From the NCBI RefSeq assembly GCF_035994185.1, contig NZ_CP108538.1, positions 3,224,001 to 3,288,000 on the forward strand: a DNA stretch of 64,000 bases, given 5' to 3'. Shown piece after piece: positions 27,561-37,166 of the stretch (the first letter of the stretch is position 1; each line of letters starts with the position of its first letter). The notes under the pieces were generated by a model that saw only the letters and a list, made by a program, of their open reading frames with translations, searched no databases and had not been told where the DNA came from. This DNA comes from Streptomyces sp. NBC_01217 (GTDB taxonomy: Bacteria; Actinomycetota; Actinomycetes; Streptomycetales; Streptomycetaceae). The position numbers and the translations under genes were made by a program.

Positions 27561-29024
27561 TCAGCCGAGGTGCGTGAGCGGGGGCAGTGCATGGCGGCGG
27601 ATGACGTCGGCGTACCAGTGGGCGCTCGCCTTGGGGATGCGGCGCTGGGTGGCGTAGTCGACGTAGACGGCGCCGAAGCGCTTGGAGTACCCGTACCCCC
27701 ACTCGAAGTTGTCCATCAGGGACCACAGGAAGTAGCCCCGGACGTCCGCCCCGTCGGCCACGGCCCGCTGCACGGCGTCGAGGTGGCCGCGCAGGTACTC
27801 GATCCGCTCGGGGTCCTCCACCCGGCCCTCGGGCGAGACGTAGTCGTCGAAGGCCGCGCCGTTCTCGGTGATCATCAGCGGCAGACCGGGGTTGTCCCGG
27901 GTGACGTCCATGAGCAGGTTGTACAAGCCCTCGGGGTCGATCGCCCAGTTCATCGCGGTGCGCTTCTTGCCCTCGGCGAGGTGGAAGGCGACGTGCTCGG
28001 AGCCGGGCCACGGGGAGTGGTCGCTGTTGCCGTGACCGTCGTCGCGCGAGTCGCCGGCGCCGTCGGCCGGCGTGGAAACCAGCGTCGGCGTGTAGTAGTT
28101 GACGCCCAGGACGTCGATCGGGCGGGAGATGGCCGCCAGGTCGCCGTCGTGGACCAGCTTCGACCAGTCGACCAGGTGCGAGGTGTCGGCGATCAGGTCC
28201 TCGGGGTACGCGCCGTGCAGCATCGGGCCGGTGAAGACCCGGTTGCCGACCGCGTCGATGCGGCGGGCGGCGTCCGCGTCGGCCGCGCTGTCGGTCAGCG
28301 GGCGGACCTGGTGGAGGTTGAGGGTGACCGAGGTCTGCGCGGTGGCGGGGAGCTGACCGCGCAGCACTTCGAGCGCCCGGCCGTGGGCGAGGTTGAGGTG
28401 GTGGGCGGCGCGCAGGGCGGAGGCCGGCTCGGTGCGGCCGGGGGCGTGCACGCCGGAGCCGTAACCGAGGAAGGCCGAGCACCACGGCTCGTTGAAGGTG
28501 GTCCAGGTGGGGACGCGGTCCCCTAGGGCGCCCGCCATGATGGCGGCGTAGTCGGCGAAGCGCTCGGCGGTCTCCCGCTGGGGCCAGCCGCCGGCGTCCT
28601 CCAACTCCTGGGGCAGGTCCCAGTGGTAGAGGGTGGCGACGGGCGCGATGCCCGCTTCGAGCAGCTCGTCGACGAGCCTGCGGTAGAAGTCGAGGCCGCG
28701 CTCCACGGCGGGGCCGCGGCCGGTGGGCTGCACCCGGGACCAGGAGATGGAGAAGCGGTAGGCCTTCAGGCCGAGCTGCTTCATCAGCGCCACGTCGTCG
28801 CGGTAGCGGTGGTAGTGGTCGGCGGCGATGTCTCCGGTGTCACCGTTGCGGACCTTGCCCGGAGTGCGGCTGAAGGTGTCCCAGATGGAAGGGGTGCGGC
28901 CGTCCTCGGCCGCGGCGCCCTCGATCTGGTAGGCGGCGGTGGCCGCGCCCCAGACGAAACCGGTCGGGAAGTCCACTGCCTCGGGCGCCTGCCTCGGGGC
29001 GATGTCGGGTCGTACAGCAGTCAT
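27561..29024 (-). CDS. bglC: Cytoplasmic beta-glucosidase BglC, GH1
   Basis: A 487-residue GH1 enzyme splitting imported cellobiose to glucose. The N-terminal signature [15 protein letters not shown] is present. The acid/base is E179 in TFNEPWC, and the nucleophile is E387 in [25 protein letters not shown] lines the sugar site. There is no signal peptide, so it acts inside the cell on sugar imported by CebEFG. The gene is 123 nt behind cebG and has its own CebR operator directly over its ribosome binding site. The mature fold is complete. Confidence 0.95.
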   Translation of the reverse strand: MTAVRPDIAPRQAPEAVDFPTGFVWGAATAAYQIEGAAAEDGRTPSIWDTFSRTPGKVRNGDTGDIAADHYHRYRDDVALMKQLGLKAYRFSISWSRVQPTGRGPAVERGLDFYRRLVDELLEAGIAPVATLYHWDLPQELEDAGGWPQRETAERFADYAAIMAGALGDRVPTWTTFNEPWCSAFLGYGSGVHAPGRTEPASALRAAHHLNLAHGRALEVLRGQLPATAQTSVTLNLHQVRPLTDSAADADAARRIDAVGNRVFTGPMLHGAYPEDLIADTSHLVDWSKLVHDGDLAAISRPIDVLGVNYYTPTLVSTPADGAGDSRDDGHGNSDHSPWPGSEHVAFHLAEGKKRTAMNWAIDPEGLYNLLMDVTRDNPGLPLMITENGAAFDDYVSPEGRVEDPERIEYLRGHLDAVQRAVADGADVRGYFLWSLMDNFEWGYGYSKRFGAVYVDYATQRRIPKASAHWYADVIRRHALPPLTHLG

Positions 29025-29025
29025 G

Positions 29026-29039
29026 CGGGAGCGCTCCCA
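29026..29039. promoter_or_regulatory. CebR operator overlapping the bglC ribosome binding site
   Basis: CGGGAGCGCTCCCA, one base from the perfect palindrome, two bases upstream of the bglC ATG. Read on the coding strand it also supplies the GGGAG Shine-Dalgarno sequence, 9 nt before the start codon. Confidence 0.85.
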
Positions 29040-29147
29040 GGGAAGGACGGACAGGGGAAGATAAGGGGTGGAGCTCCGGGGCCCGTACGGCCCGAGGTCG
29101 GGGAACGGGCCGTACGGGACGTCCGGGGGACGGCGGGTGACGCGGGG

Positions 29148-30065
29148 TCACCCCTTGACGGCGCCGGACATGATCCCTCCGACGATCTGCTTGCCGAAGA
29201 TCACGAAGACCACGAGCAGCGGCAGGGTGCTGATCAGCGCACCGGCCATCACGATGCTCTGGTCGGGGGTGTAGGAGGCGCTCAGCTGGCCGAGGGCCAC
29301 CTGGAGCGTGGGGTTCTGCTGGTTGAGGGCGAGGTAGGGCCAGAAGAAGTCGTTCCACGCCTGTACGAAGGTGAGCATCCCCAGCACCATCATCGCGGGA
29401 CGGGCCACCGGCAGGACCACGCTCAGCACGATGCGGAAGTTGTTCGCGCCGTCGATCTTGGCGGCCTCGATGAGTTCGTAGGGCAGCGCCTCGCTCAGGT
29501 ACTGCCGCATGAAGAACACCCCGAACGCGCTCACCAGGGTCGGGAAGATCACCGACTCCAGCTTTCCGCCCCAGCCGATGTCGGACATCATCATGAACAG
29601 CGGGACGACGCTGAGCTGCGGCGGGATCGTGAGCGTGGCGATGACTCCGGTCATCAGCGCGCCGCGGCCGGTGAAGCGCATCTTGGCGAAGGCGTAGCCG
29701 GCCAGGGTGCAGAAGAACAGCGTCGCCGCCGTGATGCAGCCGGAGACGATGATGCTGTTGACGATCGCCTTGCCGAGGTTCGCCTGGGTCCAGGCCGCGT
29801 CGAGGTTGTGCATCAGCCGCCCGCCGGGCAGGAACGGCGGTGTGGTGGCGAGCACTTCGTCCTGGGTGTGGGACGCGGCCACCAGGGTCCAGTAGAGCGG
29901 CAGGAGCGAGCCGATGCCGACGACTGCCAGGGCGATATAGGTGAACGGGCCGCCCTGCAGCTGCTTGCCCGCGCCCGGCCTGAAGCGTCTCGGGCGCCGC
30001 GCCGCCCGCTCGGCCGGCTGCGGGAGGCCGAGTTCCGGGGCTTTGGTGGGGCTGGTCATGGTCAT
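29148..30065 (-). CDS. cebG: Cellobiose ABC transporter permease CebG
   Basis: A 305-residue inner-membrane permease of the MalG type with six predicted helices. The cytoplasmic EAA loop that docks the ATPase is EAAKIDGANNFRIVLSVVLP. A basic N-terminal tail (RRPRRFRPGAGK) precedes the first helix. It pairs with CebF. No ATPase gene is in the cluster; streptomycetes use the shared ATPase MsiK encoded elsewhere. The gene follows cebF by 15 nt. Confidence 0.93.
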   Translation of the reverse strand: MTMTSPTKAPELGLPQPAERAARRPRRFRPGAGKQLQGGPFTYIALAVVGIGSLLPLYWTLVAASHTQDEVLATTPPFLPGGRLMHNLDAAWTQANLGKAIVNSIIVSGCITAATLFFCTLAGYAFAKMRFTGRGALMTGVIATLTIPPQLSVVPLFMMMSDIGWGGKLESVIFPTLVSAFGVFFMRQYLSEALPYELIEAAKIDGANNFRIVLSVVLPVARPAMMVLGMLTFVQAWNDFFWPYLALNQQNPTLQVALGQLSASYTPDQSIVMAGALISTLPLLVVFVIFGKQIVGGIMSGAVKG

Positions 30066-30080
30066 GGAAATCGCTCCCGG

Positions 30081-31079
30081 TCAGACCGCGGATTTGCGTA
30101 CGAAGCGGCCGATGAGCCAGTTGACCGCGGCGATGATCAGCAGGAGGGCGAGCATCGCCCAGGCCACTGCGGCGGCCGGACCGAGGTGCCCCAGATTCCA
30201 GCCGTAGTTGTAGAGGTAGACGCTGAGCGTCTCGTACTGATTCTCGTTGCCGCCGGTGGCTCCGAGGGTGCCGCCCTCCAGCAGCAGGGGTTCACCGAAC
30301 AGCTGCATGGAGCCGATGGTCGAGATGACGATCGTGAAGAGGATCGTGGGCCGCAGCGAGGGGATGGTCACCTTGCGGAACTGCTGCCAGCGCGATGCCC
30401 CGTCCAGCGACGCGGCCTCGTACAGATCGGTCGGTACGGCCTGCATCGCGGCCAGGTAGATCAGTGTGTTGTAGCCCGTCCAGCGCCAGATCACGATGAC
30501 GGAGATCGCGATCTTCGACGTCCAGTGGCCGTTGGCCCAGTTGGTGTCGCCGAAGCCGACGATCTGCAGCACCCAGTTCAGCAGGCCGCCGTCGGCCCGG
30601 AAGACCAGGGCGAAGACGAGGGCCGCGGAGGCCACCGAGGTGGCGTACGGGGTGAGGATGACCGTCCGCCAGAAGGTGCTGGCCCGCAGCCGGTAGTTCA
30701 GCAGATGGGCCAGGCCGAGCGCGACCAGCAGCTGCGGGACCGTAGACATGACCCCGATCAGGAAGGTGTTGCTGACGGCCGTCCAGAACTCGGAGTCGTG
30801 CAGGATCTTGTCGAAGTTGTCCCAGCCGACCCACTCCATCTGGTCCAGGCCGGTCAGCTCCACCCGGTGCAGGGCGATCCATCCGGTGTACAGCAGCGGA
30901 TAGAGCCCGAAGGCGCCGAAGACGAGGAAGAACGGGGCTATGTAGGCGTACGGCGATGCCTTGTCGTCGAACCGCCACAGCCGGCTCCGCCAGGTCTGCC
31001 GACGGGATGAGGCCGGTTTCTGCTGGGAACCGCCGGGTGGCGGGGCAAATGCGTCCCGGGTGGGAGTCGAGGTGGCCAC
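30081..31079 (-). CDS. cebF: Cellobiose ABC transporter permease CebF
   Basis: A 332-residue MalF-type permease with six main helices after a 45-residue cytoplasmic tail (SPYAYIAPFFLVFGAFGLYPLLY starts helix 1). The EAA loop is EAASLDGASRWQQFRKVTIP. It lies between cebE and cebG, separated from cebE by a 115-nt gap containing a strong stem-loop that probably lowers permease expression relative to the binding protein. Confidence 0.93.
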   Translation of the reverse strand: MATSTPTRDAFAPPPGGSQQKPASSRRQTWRSRLWRFDDKASPYAYIAPFFLVFGAFGLYPLLYTGWIALHRVELTGLDQMEWVGWDNFDKILHDSEFWTAVSNTFLIGVMSTVPQLLVALGLAHLLNYRLRASTFWRTVILTPYATSVASAALVFALVFRADGGLLNWVLQIVGFGDTNWANGHWTSKIAISVIVIWRWTGYNTLIYLAAMQAVPTDLYEAASLDGASRWQQFRKVTIPSLRPTILFTIVISTIGSMQLFGEPLLLEGGTLGATGGNENQYETLSVYLYNYGWNLGHLGPAAAVAWAMLALLLIIAAVNWLIGRFVRKSAV

Positions 31080-31149
31080 GGGCGGGAGTCCTTCCCTGCG
31101 TTGCTGAGTTGCCGGGTGAATCGAATGACCCGCGCTAGGAGCTGCGCGT

Positions 31150-31189
31150 GCCGGTGCGGGCGGCTCCTGGGGGGGCCGCCCGCACCGGC
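31150..31189. terminator. Intercistronic stem-loop between cebE and cebF
   Basis: Perfect 15-bp arms (31150-31164 and 31175-31189) with a 10-nt loop, 5 nt past the cebE stop. In binding-protein operons such structures act as partial terminators or 3' stabilisers, giving more binding protein than permease. The same hairpin can form on either strand. Confidence 0.8.
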
Positions 31190-31194
31190 GACGG

Positions 31195-32520
31195 TCAGCC
31201 GATCGCCTTGTCGATCGCGCTGGTCGCCGCCTTCCACGCGTCGTCAGGGCTGGTGCCGCGCTGTTCCATGTTGTTGATCTGGGTGGAGATGGTGTCCTTG
31301 ACGACGCCGTCCTTCGGGCCGAGGACCGCCTCGGGGATGGACTTGGCCTCGTCGGCGTAGATCTGGCCGATCGGCGCGTCGTTGAAGTACGGGAGCTTGG
31401 CGTCCTTCACGTCCGCCAGCTCGTACGCGCCCTTGTTGGACGGGAAAACACCGATCGCCTTGAAGACGGCCGCCTGCTGCTCGGGGGCGGTCAGCCACTT
31501 GACGAGCTTGGTGGCCTCGTCGACGTTCTTGCCCTTCTTGGGCACGGCGAGGAAGGAGCCGCCCCAGTTGGCGGCGGTCGAACCGGGTGCGGTGGTGATG
31601 TCCCACTTGCCCTTGTTGGCGTCACCGGCGTTGACCGAGATCTGACCGGCCATCCACGCGGGGCAGGCCACCGTGGCGACGGTGCCCTTGCGCAGGGCGG
31701 CGGCCCACGGGTCGCTGAACTGGGCGAGGCCCTGGGTCAGCTTCTTGTCCGCGGCCTCGGCGGCCAGGTCCCAGCCCTGCTTGACGCTGGGGCTGTCCTT
31801 GTAGACCGGCTTGCCGCTCTCGTCGTAGTACTGCTGCGCGTTCGAGCTGACGACGGCGTTGAACATCGCGCTGGCGGAGTCCATGAAGTACGTGCCCGCG
31901 GGGGCCTTCTTCTTGTACTCCTCACCGAGCTTGAGGTAGTCCTCCCAGCCCCCGGCGACCTTCGCGGCGACCTCCGCGCGGTCGGTCGGCAGACCGGCCT
32001 TCTTGAACAGGTCGGCGTTGTAGCAGAGGGACATCGGACCGATGTCGGTGCCCGCGCCGATCACCGCGCCGTCGGGCGTGGTGGCCTGCTTCTCCTTCCA
32101 GGACACCCAGTCACCGGCGTTGATCACCTTGCTGAGGTCGGCGAACTCGTTCGCCTTGGTGTCGACGATCTCCTTGATCCGGCCGACCTCGATGCCCTGG
32201 ACGTCGGCGAGACCACTGCCCGAGTTCAGCTGCTGGAGCAGCTTGGGGTAGTAGACCTTCTCGTCGGCGGTGACGTCTTCCTTGACCGTGATGTTCGGGT
32301 TCAGCTCGTGGTACTTGGCGAAGAGACCGGCTTCCTTGTAGCCGAACTGCCCGTAGTCGGCGACGGTCAGCGTTATCTTCCCGTTCGCATCGGAGCCCGT
32401 GTCCGATGAATCCGAATCGCTGCTGCAGCCGGTCAGCAACAGGGCCGAGGCTGTCAGGCCCGTGGTGGCCAGAACCGCGGCTCTGCGGCTCCGACCGGCG
32501 ACGGTGCGGGTGATACGCAT
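31195..32520 (-). CDS. cebE: Cellobiose-binding lipoprotein CebE
   Basis: A 441-residue extracellular solute-binding lipoprotein. The ATG at 32520 begins a signal with twin arginines (GRSRRAAVLATTGL) and lipobox LLTGC, so Cys32 is lipidated after cleavage. An Asp/Ser-rich linker follows, then the family 1 sugar-binding fold beginning KITLTVADYGQFGYKEAGLF. It should capture cellobiose/cellotriose for CebFG. The perfect CebR operator is 133 nt upstream. First gene of the operon. Confidence 0.93.
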   Translation of the reverse strand: MRITRTVAGRSRRAAVLATTGLTASALLLTGCSSDSDSSDTGSDANGKITLTVADYGQFGYKEAGLFAKYHELNPNITVKEDVTADEKVYYPKLLQQLNSGSGLADVQGIEVGRIKEIVDTKANEFADLSKVINAGDWVSWKEKQATTPDGAVIGAGTDIGPMSLCYNADLFKKAGLPTDRAEVAAKVAGGWEDYLKLGEEYKKKAPAGTYFMDSASAMFNAVVSSNAQQYYDESGKPVYKDSPSVKQGWDLAAEAADKKLTQGLAQFSDPWAAALRKGTVATVACPAWMAGQISVNAGDANKGKWDITTAPGSTAANWGGSFLAVPKKGKNVDEATKLVKWLTAPEQQAAVFKAIGVFPSNKGAYELADVKDAKLPYFNDAPIGQIYADEAKSIPEAVLGPKDGVVKDTISTQINNMEQRGTSPDDAWKAATSAIDKAIG

Positions 32521-33300
32521 TCCACTACTCCTTGTTCCAGGGTGGGACTGGCGTTCTGACTGCGCGGCATACGCGCTGGTGACTGCGGGTGCCAGGTGGT
32601 TCAGGGGGGAGGACACGGGCAGTGCCGTTCGAGCGGAAAATCCCGCACGATGTGGGAGCGCTCCCATGCACCGATGTCGGAAGGTTCCTTCCTTGAGGGG
32701 GTGGGTGTCAAGAGTTGAAGACGCTTCCGTTGCCCGAGTGTGTCCTGCAAGTCACGAGACCGTATCCCGCCGAAGTCTTGCCATAGCCCGTCGGCATGGG
32801 GAGGAAACCTGGGCCGCTTCGAAAAGGTGCAGGTCAAGGACGTATGGCCGGAGGTCAGCCGAAGCGCCGGCCCCGCGCCGCCCGGAGCGCCCGGCATTTC
32901 CGCCCGCCTCCGGAAACGGCCCCCGTCACCCCCGGTTCACACCCGACCGCCCGCCGGAAGGTGAACGGGGCAGCGCGCGAGGGGGGCGGTCGGGGGCGGG
33001 TCCGCGTTCTTTCGTCGAACCCGGCGCTTGGGGGCGGGCAGTACGGGACGGGGAGCCGATCCGTACGCGGCTTCCGCGGCCCGCCCACCACGGCGACGGC
33101 TCCGGCGAGCACTCCCCGCAGAAAGGGGCGCGCACCCCGGCCGGTTGTGGGGGGTGTGGGGCCGGCCGGGATGCGCGGTGTGGGTGGCGGTATGTGGTGA
33201 TCTGTAGCGGTCCGCTGGGCCTTGGGGGCCTGTGGGGTCTTTGCGGACCGCGAGGTCCTGAGGTCCGCGGGAGGGGCGGACGGTCTGCTCTGCGGACGGT
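32521..33300. other. cebE promoter region and gene-free stretch
   Basis: 780 nt without a supported gene. The right part, from 32521 to about 32700, is the cebE leader and promoter with the CebR operator at 32653-32666. From 32760 to 33300 the DNA is GC-rich without coding signal. Near its end are a small hairpin (33243-33249 with 33262-33268) and a direct repeat GCGGACGGTCT (33276-33286 and 33292-33302). These lie at the chitinase stop and may form its terminator. Confidence 0.55.
32653..32666. promoter_or_regulatory. CebR operator upstream of cebE
   Basis: TGGGAGCGCTCCCA, perfect 14-bp palindrome 133 nt upstream of the cebE start, expected to repress the transporter operon in the absence of cellobiose. 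Confidence 0.92.
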
Positions 33301-34791
33301 CTACTTGTACGCGCCGAACGCCTTCGTGAACGCCAGCGGCTCCTGGGAGATGGAGCTGCACGACGCGTCGGCGCTCGGCTTCGGTCCGCCCGCGCACGCC
33401 TTGTCGCGGGTGCCCGACCACATCGCCAGCCGGCCGAGCCCCTTCTGCCCGGCGAACTCCACGAGCTGCGTGGCGTCCTCGACCTTGAAGATCTCGGTGC
33501 TGACGTCATTGACACCGATCATCGGTGTGACGGCGACGGCCTTCCACGCGGCGGCGTCCGAGAGCCCGAGCACGCCCTTGATCTGGGCCTGCGTGGCGGT
33601 GGCCGCCTGGATCGCGTACGTGCCCATGTCACCGCTGTACGAGGCGCCGTAGTCCATCGCCATGATGTTGACCGCGCCGACCTCGACGCCGTTCTTCTTC
33701 GCGTCGGCGACCAGGTCGACGCCCGGCTGGGTGAGGCCCTCGGGCATGACCGGCAGGGTGAAGGAGACGTCCAGGCCGGGGTGGGACTTCTGGAGCTGCG
33801 CTATGGCCTGGGAGCGGCGGGTGTTGGCCGCCGTGTCGGGCAGTGCGCCGCCCTCGATGTCGAAGTCGACCTTGGTGAGCTTGTACGTGTCGATGACCTT
33901 GCCGTACGCCGCGGCGAGCTCGGACGCGGATGAGCACTGCAGCGCCAGTTCGGCACCGGCCGCGCCGCCGAAGGAGACCCGCACGTCGCCGCCCTTGGCT
34001 CGCAGCGCGCCGATCTGGGAGGCGACGTGGTCGTCGCCGAGCGCGGTGACGCCGCCCCAGAGCGGGGTGCAGCCGCCGCCCGCGGTGATGAAGGCGAGGT
34101 TGAACTCCTTCACACCGGTCTTGGTGACGGTGTCGAGGAGGTCGTAGGCCGGGTAGAGCGAGGTGTCGACGTACGGGGCGAAGCCCGCGCCGCTCGCCGA
34201 ACCGCCGCCGCTGCCACCGGTCTCCGTGGGGCTGGGCGTGGGGGTGGCCGTGGCGGTACGGGTCGGCTCGGCCGTCGGAGAGGCGGTGGCCGTGGGGGTG
34301 GGTGTGGGGGGCGCGGTCTCGGTGGGGCGGCCGCTGGGTTCCGGTGTGGCGCCGGAGTCGACGGAGCACTTGGCGTCGTTGATGAGACAGCCGGTGGGGT
34401 CGCCCGCCGTGCCGTCCGAGTTGGTGACGAAGCCGACGGTGACGGACTTGCCGGGCGCCAGCTCCGTCTCCCAGCTGGCGGGCTTCACGGTGACATGGCT
34501 GCCGCTGACGGTGTGTTCGCCGTTCCAGAGGGAGCTGAGCTTCGTGCCCGCGGGCAGGTCGAATTCGAGTGTCCAGTCCGTCTGCGCCTTGTCGGTGTCG
34601 TTGGTGACGACGTACTGCCCGGTGTAACCGCCGGTCCAGCCGCTGGTCCTGGTGTAGGCGGCACCCACCGAGGAGGCCTGGGCCGTTCCGGTGAGGGCGA
34701 AGACCGCCCCGCCGATCACGGCCGCGGCGACGACCGCGCCGATCGCCTTGGTCCTGGTGCTCGCCGTGCGCCGGTGCGTACTGGTGCCCAT
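33301..34791 (-). CDS. Secreted chitinase-like GH18 protein with CBM2
   Basis: A 496-residue exported protein. The signal region (residues 1-39) ends AQASS. A CBM2 carbohydrate-binding module covers about 40-145 (SGWTGGYTGQYVVTNDT; Cys pair in GCLINDAKCSV). A long Pro/Thr linker follows (about 150-195). The catalytic GH18 barrel runs from about 205 to the end. Its signature is VDFDIEGG with the acid at E313 and Asp309/Asp311 before it, fitting DxxDxDxE only in its last part. Likely chitinolytic, but the first motif Asp is replaced and activity on another polymer is possible. No clear CebR or dre site was seen upstream. Confidence 0.87.
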   Translation of the reverse strand: MGTSTHRRTASTRTKAIGAVVAAAVIGGAVFALTGTAQASSVGAAYTRTSGWTGGYTGQYVVTNDTDKAQTDWTLEFDLPAGTKLSSLWNGEHTVSGSHVTVKPASWETELAPGKSVTVGFVTNSDGTAGDPTGCLINDAKCSVDSGATPEPSGRPTETAPPTPTPTATASPTAEPTRTATATPTPSPTETGGSGGGSASGAGFAPYVDTSLYPAYDLLDTVTKTGVKEFNLAFITAGGGCTPLWGGVTALGDDHVASQIGALRAKGGDVRVSFGGAAGAELALQCSSASELAAAYGKVIDTYKLTKVDFDIEGGALPDTAANTRRSQAIAQLQKSHPGLDVSFTLPVMPEGLTQPGVDLVADAKKNGVEVGAVNIMAMDYGASYSGDMGTYAIQAATATQAQIKGVLGLSDAAAWKAVAVTPMIGVNDVSTEIFKVEDATQLVEFAGQKGLGRLAMWSGTRDKACAGGPKPSADASCSSISQEPLAFTKAFGAYK

Positions 34792-34921
34792 CGCGTGCCT
34801 GCCTCTGTCCTACGGGAGTGGGGATGCGTGAGCACGCTAGCGGCAGACAATCCGACAAATGACGCCCTTCGGACCCGGCTTGGAGTTCTTAGGACTGCCT
34901 TAAGGGGCGCATCGGTGCTGG

Positions 34922-36382
34922 TTAAAGGTTCGGACCCGCCCCGGACCGGAATCGGAGCACAGCGTTCCGACCGTTCACTCCGCGTCGCTTCCGCCCTACC
35001 CGGTGGCCGCGCCGGCCGCGCTGCGGCCGCTGTCCGTCGAGGCCGATCCAGATGCGTATCTCCGCGCCCCCGAGGACAGAGCGGCCGATGCGCACATCGC
35101 CGCCGGTGGACTCCGCGACCCGGCGGACGATGTCGAGGCCGAGCCCGGTCGAGCCCACCGTTCCCTTCGCGCACCGCGCACCGCTGCGCCCGCTGCCGCC
35201 GCGCGCCAGGGCCGCCTTCGGGTCGTCGATTCCGCCGCCCGCGTCCGAGACCAGCACGATCACCGCGTCACCGCTGTGGTGGACATCGACGGCGAAGGCG
35301 GTGCCCTCGGGGGTGTGCCGGAAGACATTGCCGAGCAACGCGTCGAGCGCGGCGGCCAGTTCGGTCCGGGCGACCGGGATGCGTACCGTACGGTCCACTC
35401 CCGCCAGACGCACCTCGCGGCCCTCGTCCTCGGCGAGCGCCGACCAGAAGTCCATCCGTTCCCGGATCACTTCGGAGACGTCGCAGCCGGCCCCGGGGCC
35501 GGCGTTCAGGCCCTGGGTCTGCGGGCGCTGTTCGCGGGCGGTCCTGATGATGATGTCGACCTCGTGCTCCAGCTGCTCGACCGCGGCGCGGGTCTGCTCG
35601 GCGGCCGGGCCCTCGCCGAGCGAGGCGGCGTTGAGCCGGAGCACGGTGAGCGGGGTGCGCAGCCGGTGGGAGAGGTCGGCGGCCAGTTCCCGTTCGTTGG
35701 CGAGGAGCTGGATGACCTGGTCGGCCATGGAGTTGAACGCGACGGCGGCCGAGCGCAGCTCGGTCGGCCCCTCCTCCGGAACCCTGGTGCCCAGCCTGCC
35801 CTCGCCCAGGTCGTGGGCGGCGCCCGCGAGCCGTCTGGCGGGCTGCACCATCCGTACGCCGAGCCGGTCGGCGACCGCGACGGACCCGACGATCAGCGCG
35901 GTGCCGACGCCCGCCAGCATCAGCCAGGCGGTGGTGACCCCGTTGGAGACCTCGTCCTCGGGCACGAACACCTCGACGACGGCGATGTCCCCGGAGCCGA
36001 GCGCGGTCGGCTGGAGCAGCGCGGAGCCGCCCGCCACCTCGCTGATCGAGGCGCGCCCCGACTTCCGTACGGTCTCCAGGTCCTTGCGGGTGGCGCGCCG
36101 GGTGCCGATCTCCAGGGGCCCGCTGTCCGGCTCGTCGGCGGCGGGGATGTGCACGGCCATCCGGCCCGCGCCGCCCGGTTCGGTGGTGAGCACGGCCGTT
36201 TCGAGTTCGGTGCGGTCGGTGGTGATGGAGAGGGTCGGGCCGATGGTGGCGGCCTGCCGCTCGGCGTCGGAGAAGGCCCGGTCGCGGGCCATTTCCTTGA
36301 TGACGAGCCCGAGCGGTACGGCGAAGGCGACCACGACCATCGCGGTGACGGCCAGGCAGACCTTGACCAGCGCCCATCTCAT
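34922..36382 (-). CDS. Two-component sensor histidine kinase
   Basis: A 486-residue membrane kinase. TM1 is near residues 7-27, an extracellular sensor region follows to about 145, and TM2 is TTAWLMLAGVGTALIVGSVAV. HAMP follows, then the H-box ADLSHRLRTPLTVL with His239. The ATPase domain has the N-box LLGNVFRHTPEG, G1 DAGGGIDD and G2 STGLGLDIV. After the catalytic domain there is an unusual basic tail of about 50 residues rich in Arg/Gly. Its start overlaps the regulator stop by 4 nt, so it is coupled to the 36379-37086 regulator. Stimulus unknown. Confidence 0.92.
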   Translation of the reverse strand: MRWALVKVCLAVTAMVVVAFAVPLGLVIKEMARDRAFSDAERQAATIGPTLSITTDRTELETAVLTTEPGGAGRMAVHIPAADEPDSGPLEIGTRRATRKDLETVRKSGRASISEVAGGSALLQPTALGSGDIAVVEVFVPEDEVSNGVTTAWLMLAGVGTALIVGSVAVADRLGVRMVQPARRLAGAAHDLGEGRLGTRVPEEGPTELRSAAVAFNSMADQVIQLLANERELAADLSHRLRTPLTVLRLNAASLGEGPAAEQTRAAVEQLEHEVDIIIRTAREQRPQTQGLNAGPGAGCDVSEVIRERMDFWSALAEDEGREVRLAGVDRTVRIPVARTELAAALDALLGNVFRHTPEGTAFAVDVHHSGDAVIVLVSDAGGGIDDPKAALARGGSGRSGARCAKGTVGSTGLGLDIVRRVAESTGGDVRIGRSVLGGAEIRIWIGLDGQRPQRGRRGHRVGRKRRGVNGRNAVLRFRSGAGPNL

Positions 36383-37086
36383 GCGGACTGCTCCGGGGGC
36401 TGGAGCTTCACGCCGACGCCGCGCAGGGTGTGCAGATAGCGCGGTCTGGCGGCCGTCTCGCCCAGCTTCCTGCGCAGCCAGGAGAGATGGACGTCGATGG
36501 TCTGGTCGTCACCGTAGGACTGCTGCCAGACCTCGGCGAGTAGTTCCTTGCGTGGGACGACGACTCCGGGCCGGCCGGCGAGGAAGGTCAGCAGGTCGAA
36601 CTCGCGGCGGGTGAGGTCGAGCGCTGTGCCGTCGAGTTCGGCCCGGCGGCGCAGCGGGTCGATGGAGAGCCCGCCGACCCGGATGACGCTCGGCGGCGGC
36701 GCCTCGCCCCCGGCGGCGCGCGAGCGGCGCAGCACGGCGGCCATCCGGGCGGACAGGTGCTCCACCGAGAACGGCTTGGTCAGGTAGTCGTCGGCGCCGT
36801 CGTTGAGCAGCCGGACGATCTCGCTCTCGTCGTCCCGCGCCGTCGCGACGATCACGGGTACGTCGGTGATGCCGCGCAGCATCTTCAGCGCCTCGGAGCC
36901 GTCGAGATCGGGCAGGCCGAGGTCGAGGATGACCACATCGAAGCGGAAATGGGCCACTTCGCGCAGCGCTTCGAGCGCGGTGCCGACGCTCCGTACCGTG
37001 TGGGAGGCCTCCGTCAGGTGCCGGATGAGGGCGGATCGTACGAACTGGTCGTCCTCGACCACGAGCACACTTGGCATGGGCGGCAC
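36379..37086 (-). CDS. OmpR-family response regulator
   Basis: A 235-residue regulator. The receiver has acidic pair VVEDDQFVR, phospho-acceptor Asp55 in VVILDLGLPDLDG, Thr in VIVATARDD and Lys in DDYLTKPFSVEHL. The C-terminal winged helix ends with the typical DVHLSWLRRKLGE and LHTLRGVGVKL. The start may be ATG 37086 or the Met three codons later. It is cognate to the downstream kinase and divergent from the 37167 gene with an 81-nt gap, so it may control that gene. Confidence 0.93.
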   Translation of the reverse strand: MPPMPSVLVVEDDQFVRSALIRHLTEASHTVRSVGTALEALREVAHFRFDVVILDLGLPDLDGSEALKMLRGITDVPVIVATARDDESEIVRLLNDGADDYLTKPFSVEHLSARMAAVLRRSRAAGGEAPPPSVIRVGGLSIDPLRRRAELDGTALDLTRREFDLLTFLAGRPGVVVPRKELLAEVWQQSYGDDQTIDVHLSWLRRKLGETAARPRYLHTLRGVGVKLQPPEQSA

Positions 37087-37166
37087 CGTACGCCATTCGG
37101 CGGTGCGCAGTCCTGCCCATGAGGGTACGGGGACAGCGCGGGGTCCGGTGGTGCAGGATGTGCCGG

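Noticed and set aside
28623..31010. 795-residue plus-strand frame across the ceb operon
   Set aside because: It is antisense to bglC, cebG and cebF, which carry complete motifs on the other strand.
31150..31189. True operon terminator ending the cebE transcript
   Set aside because: No T-run, and the downstream permease genes have no obvious promoter of their own; partial termination or mRNA stabilisation fits better.
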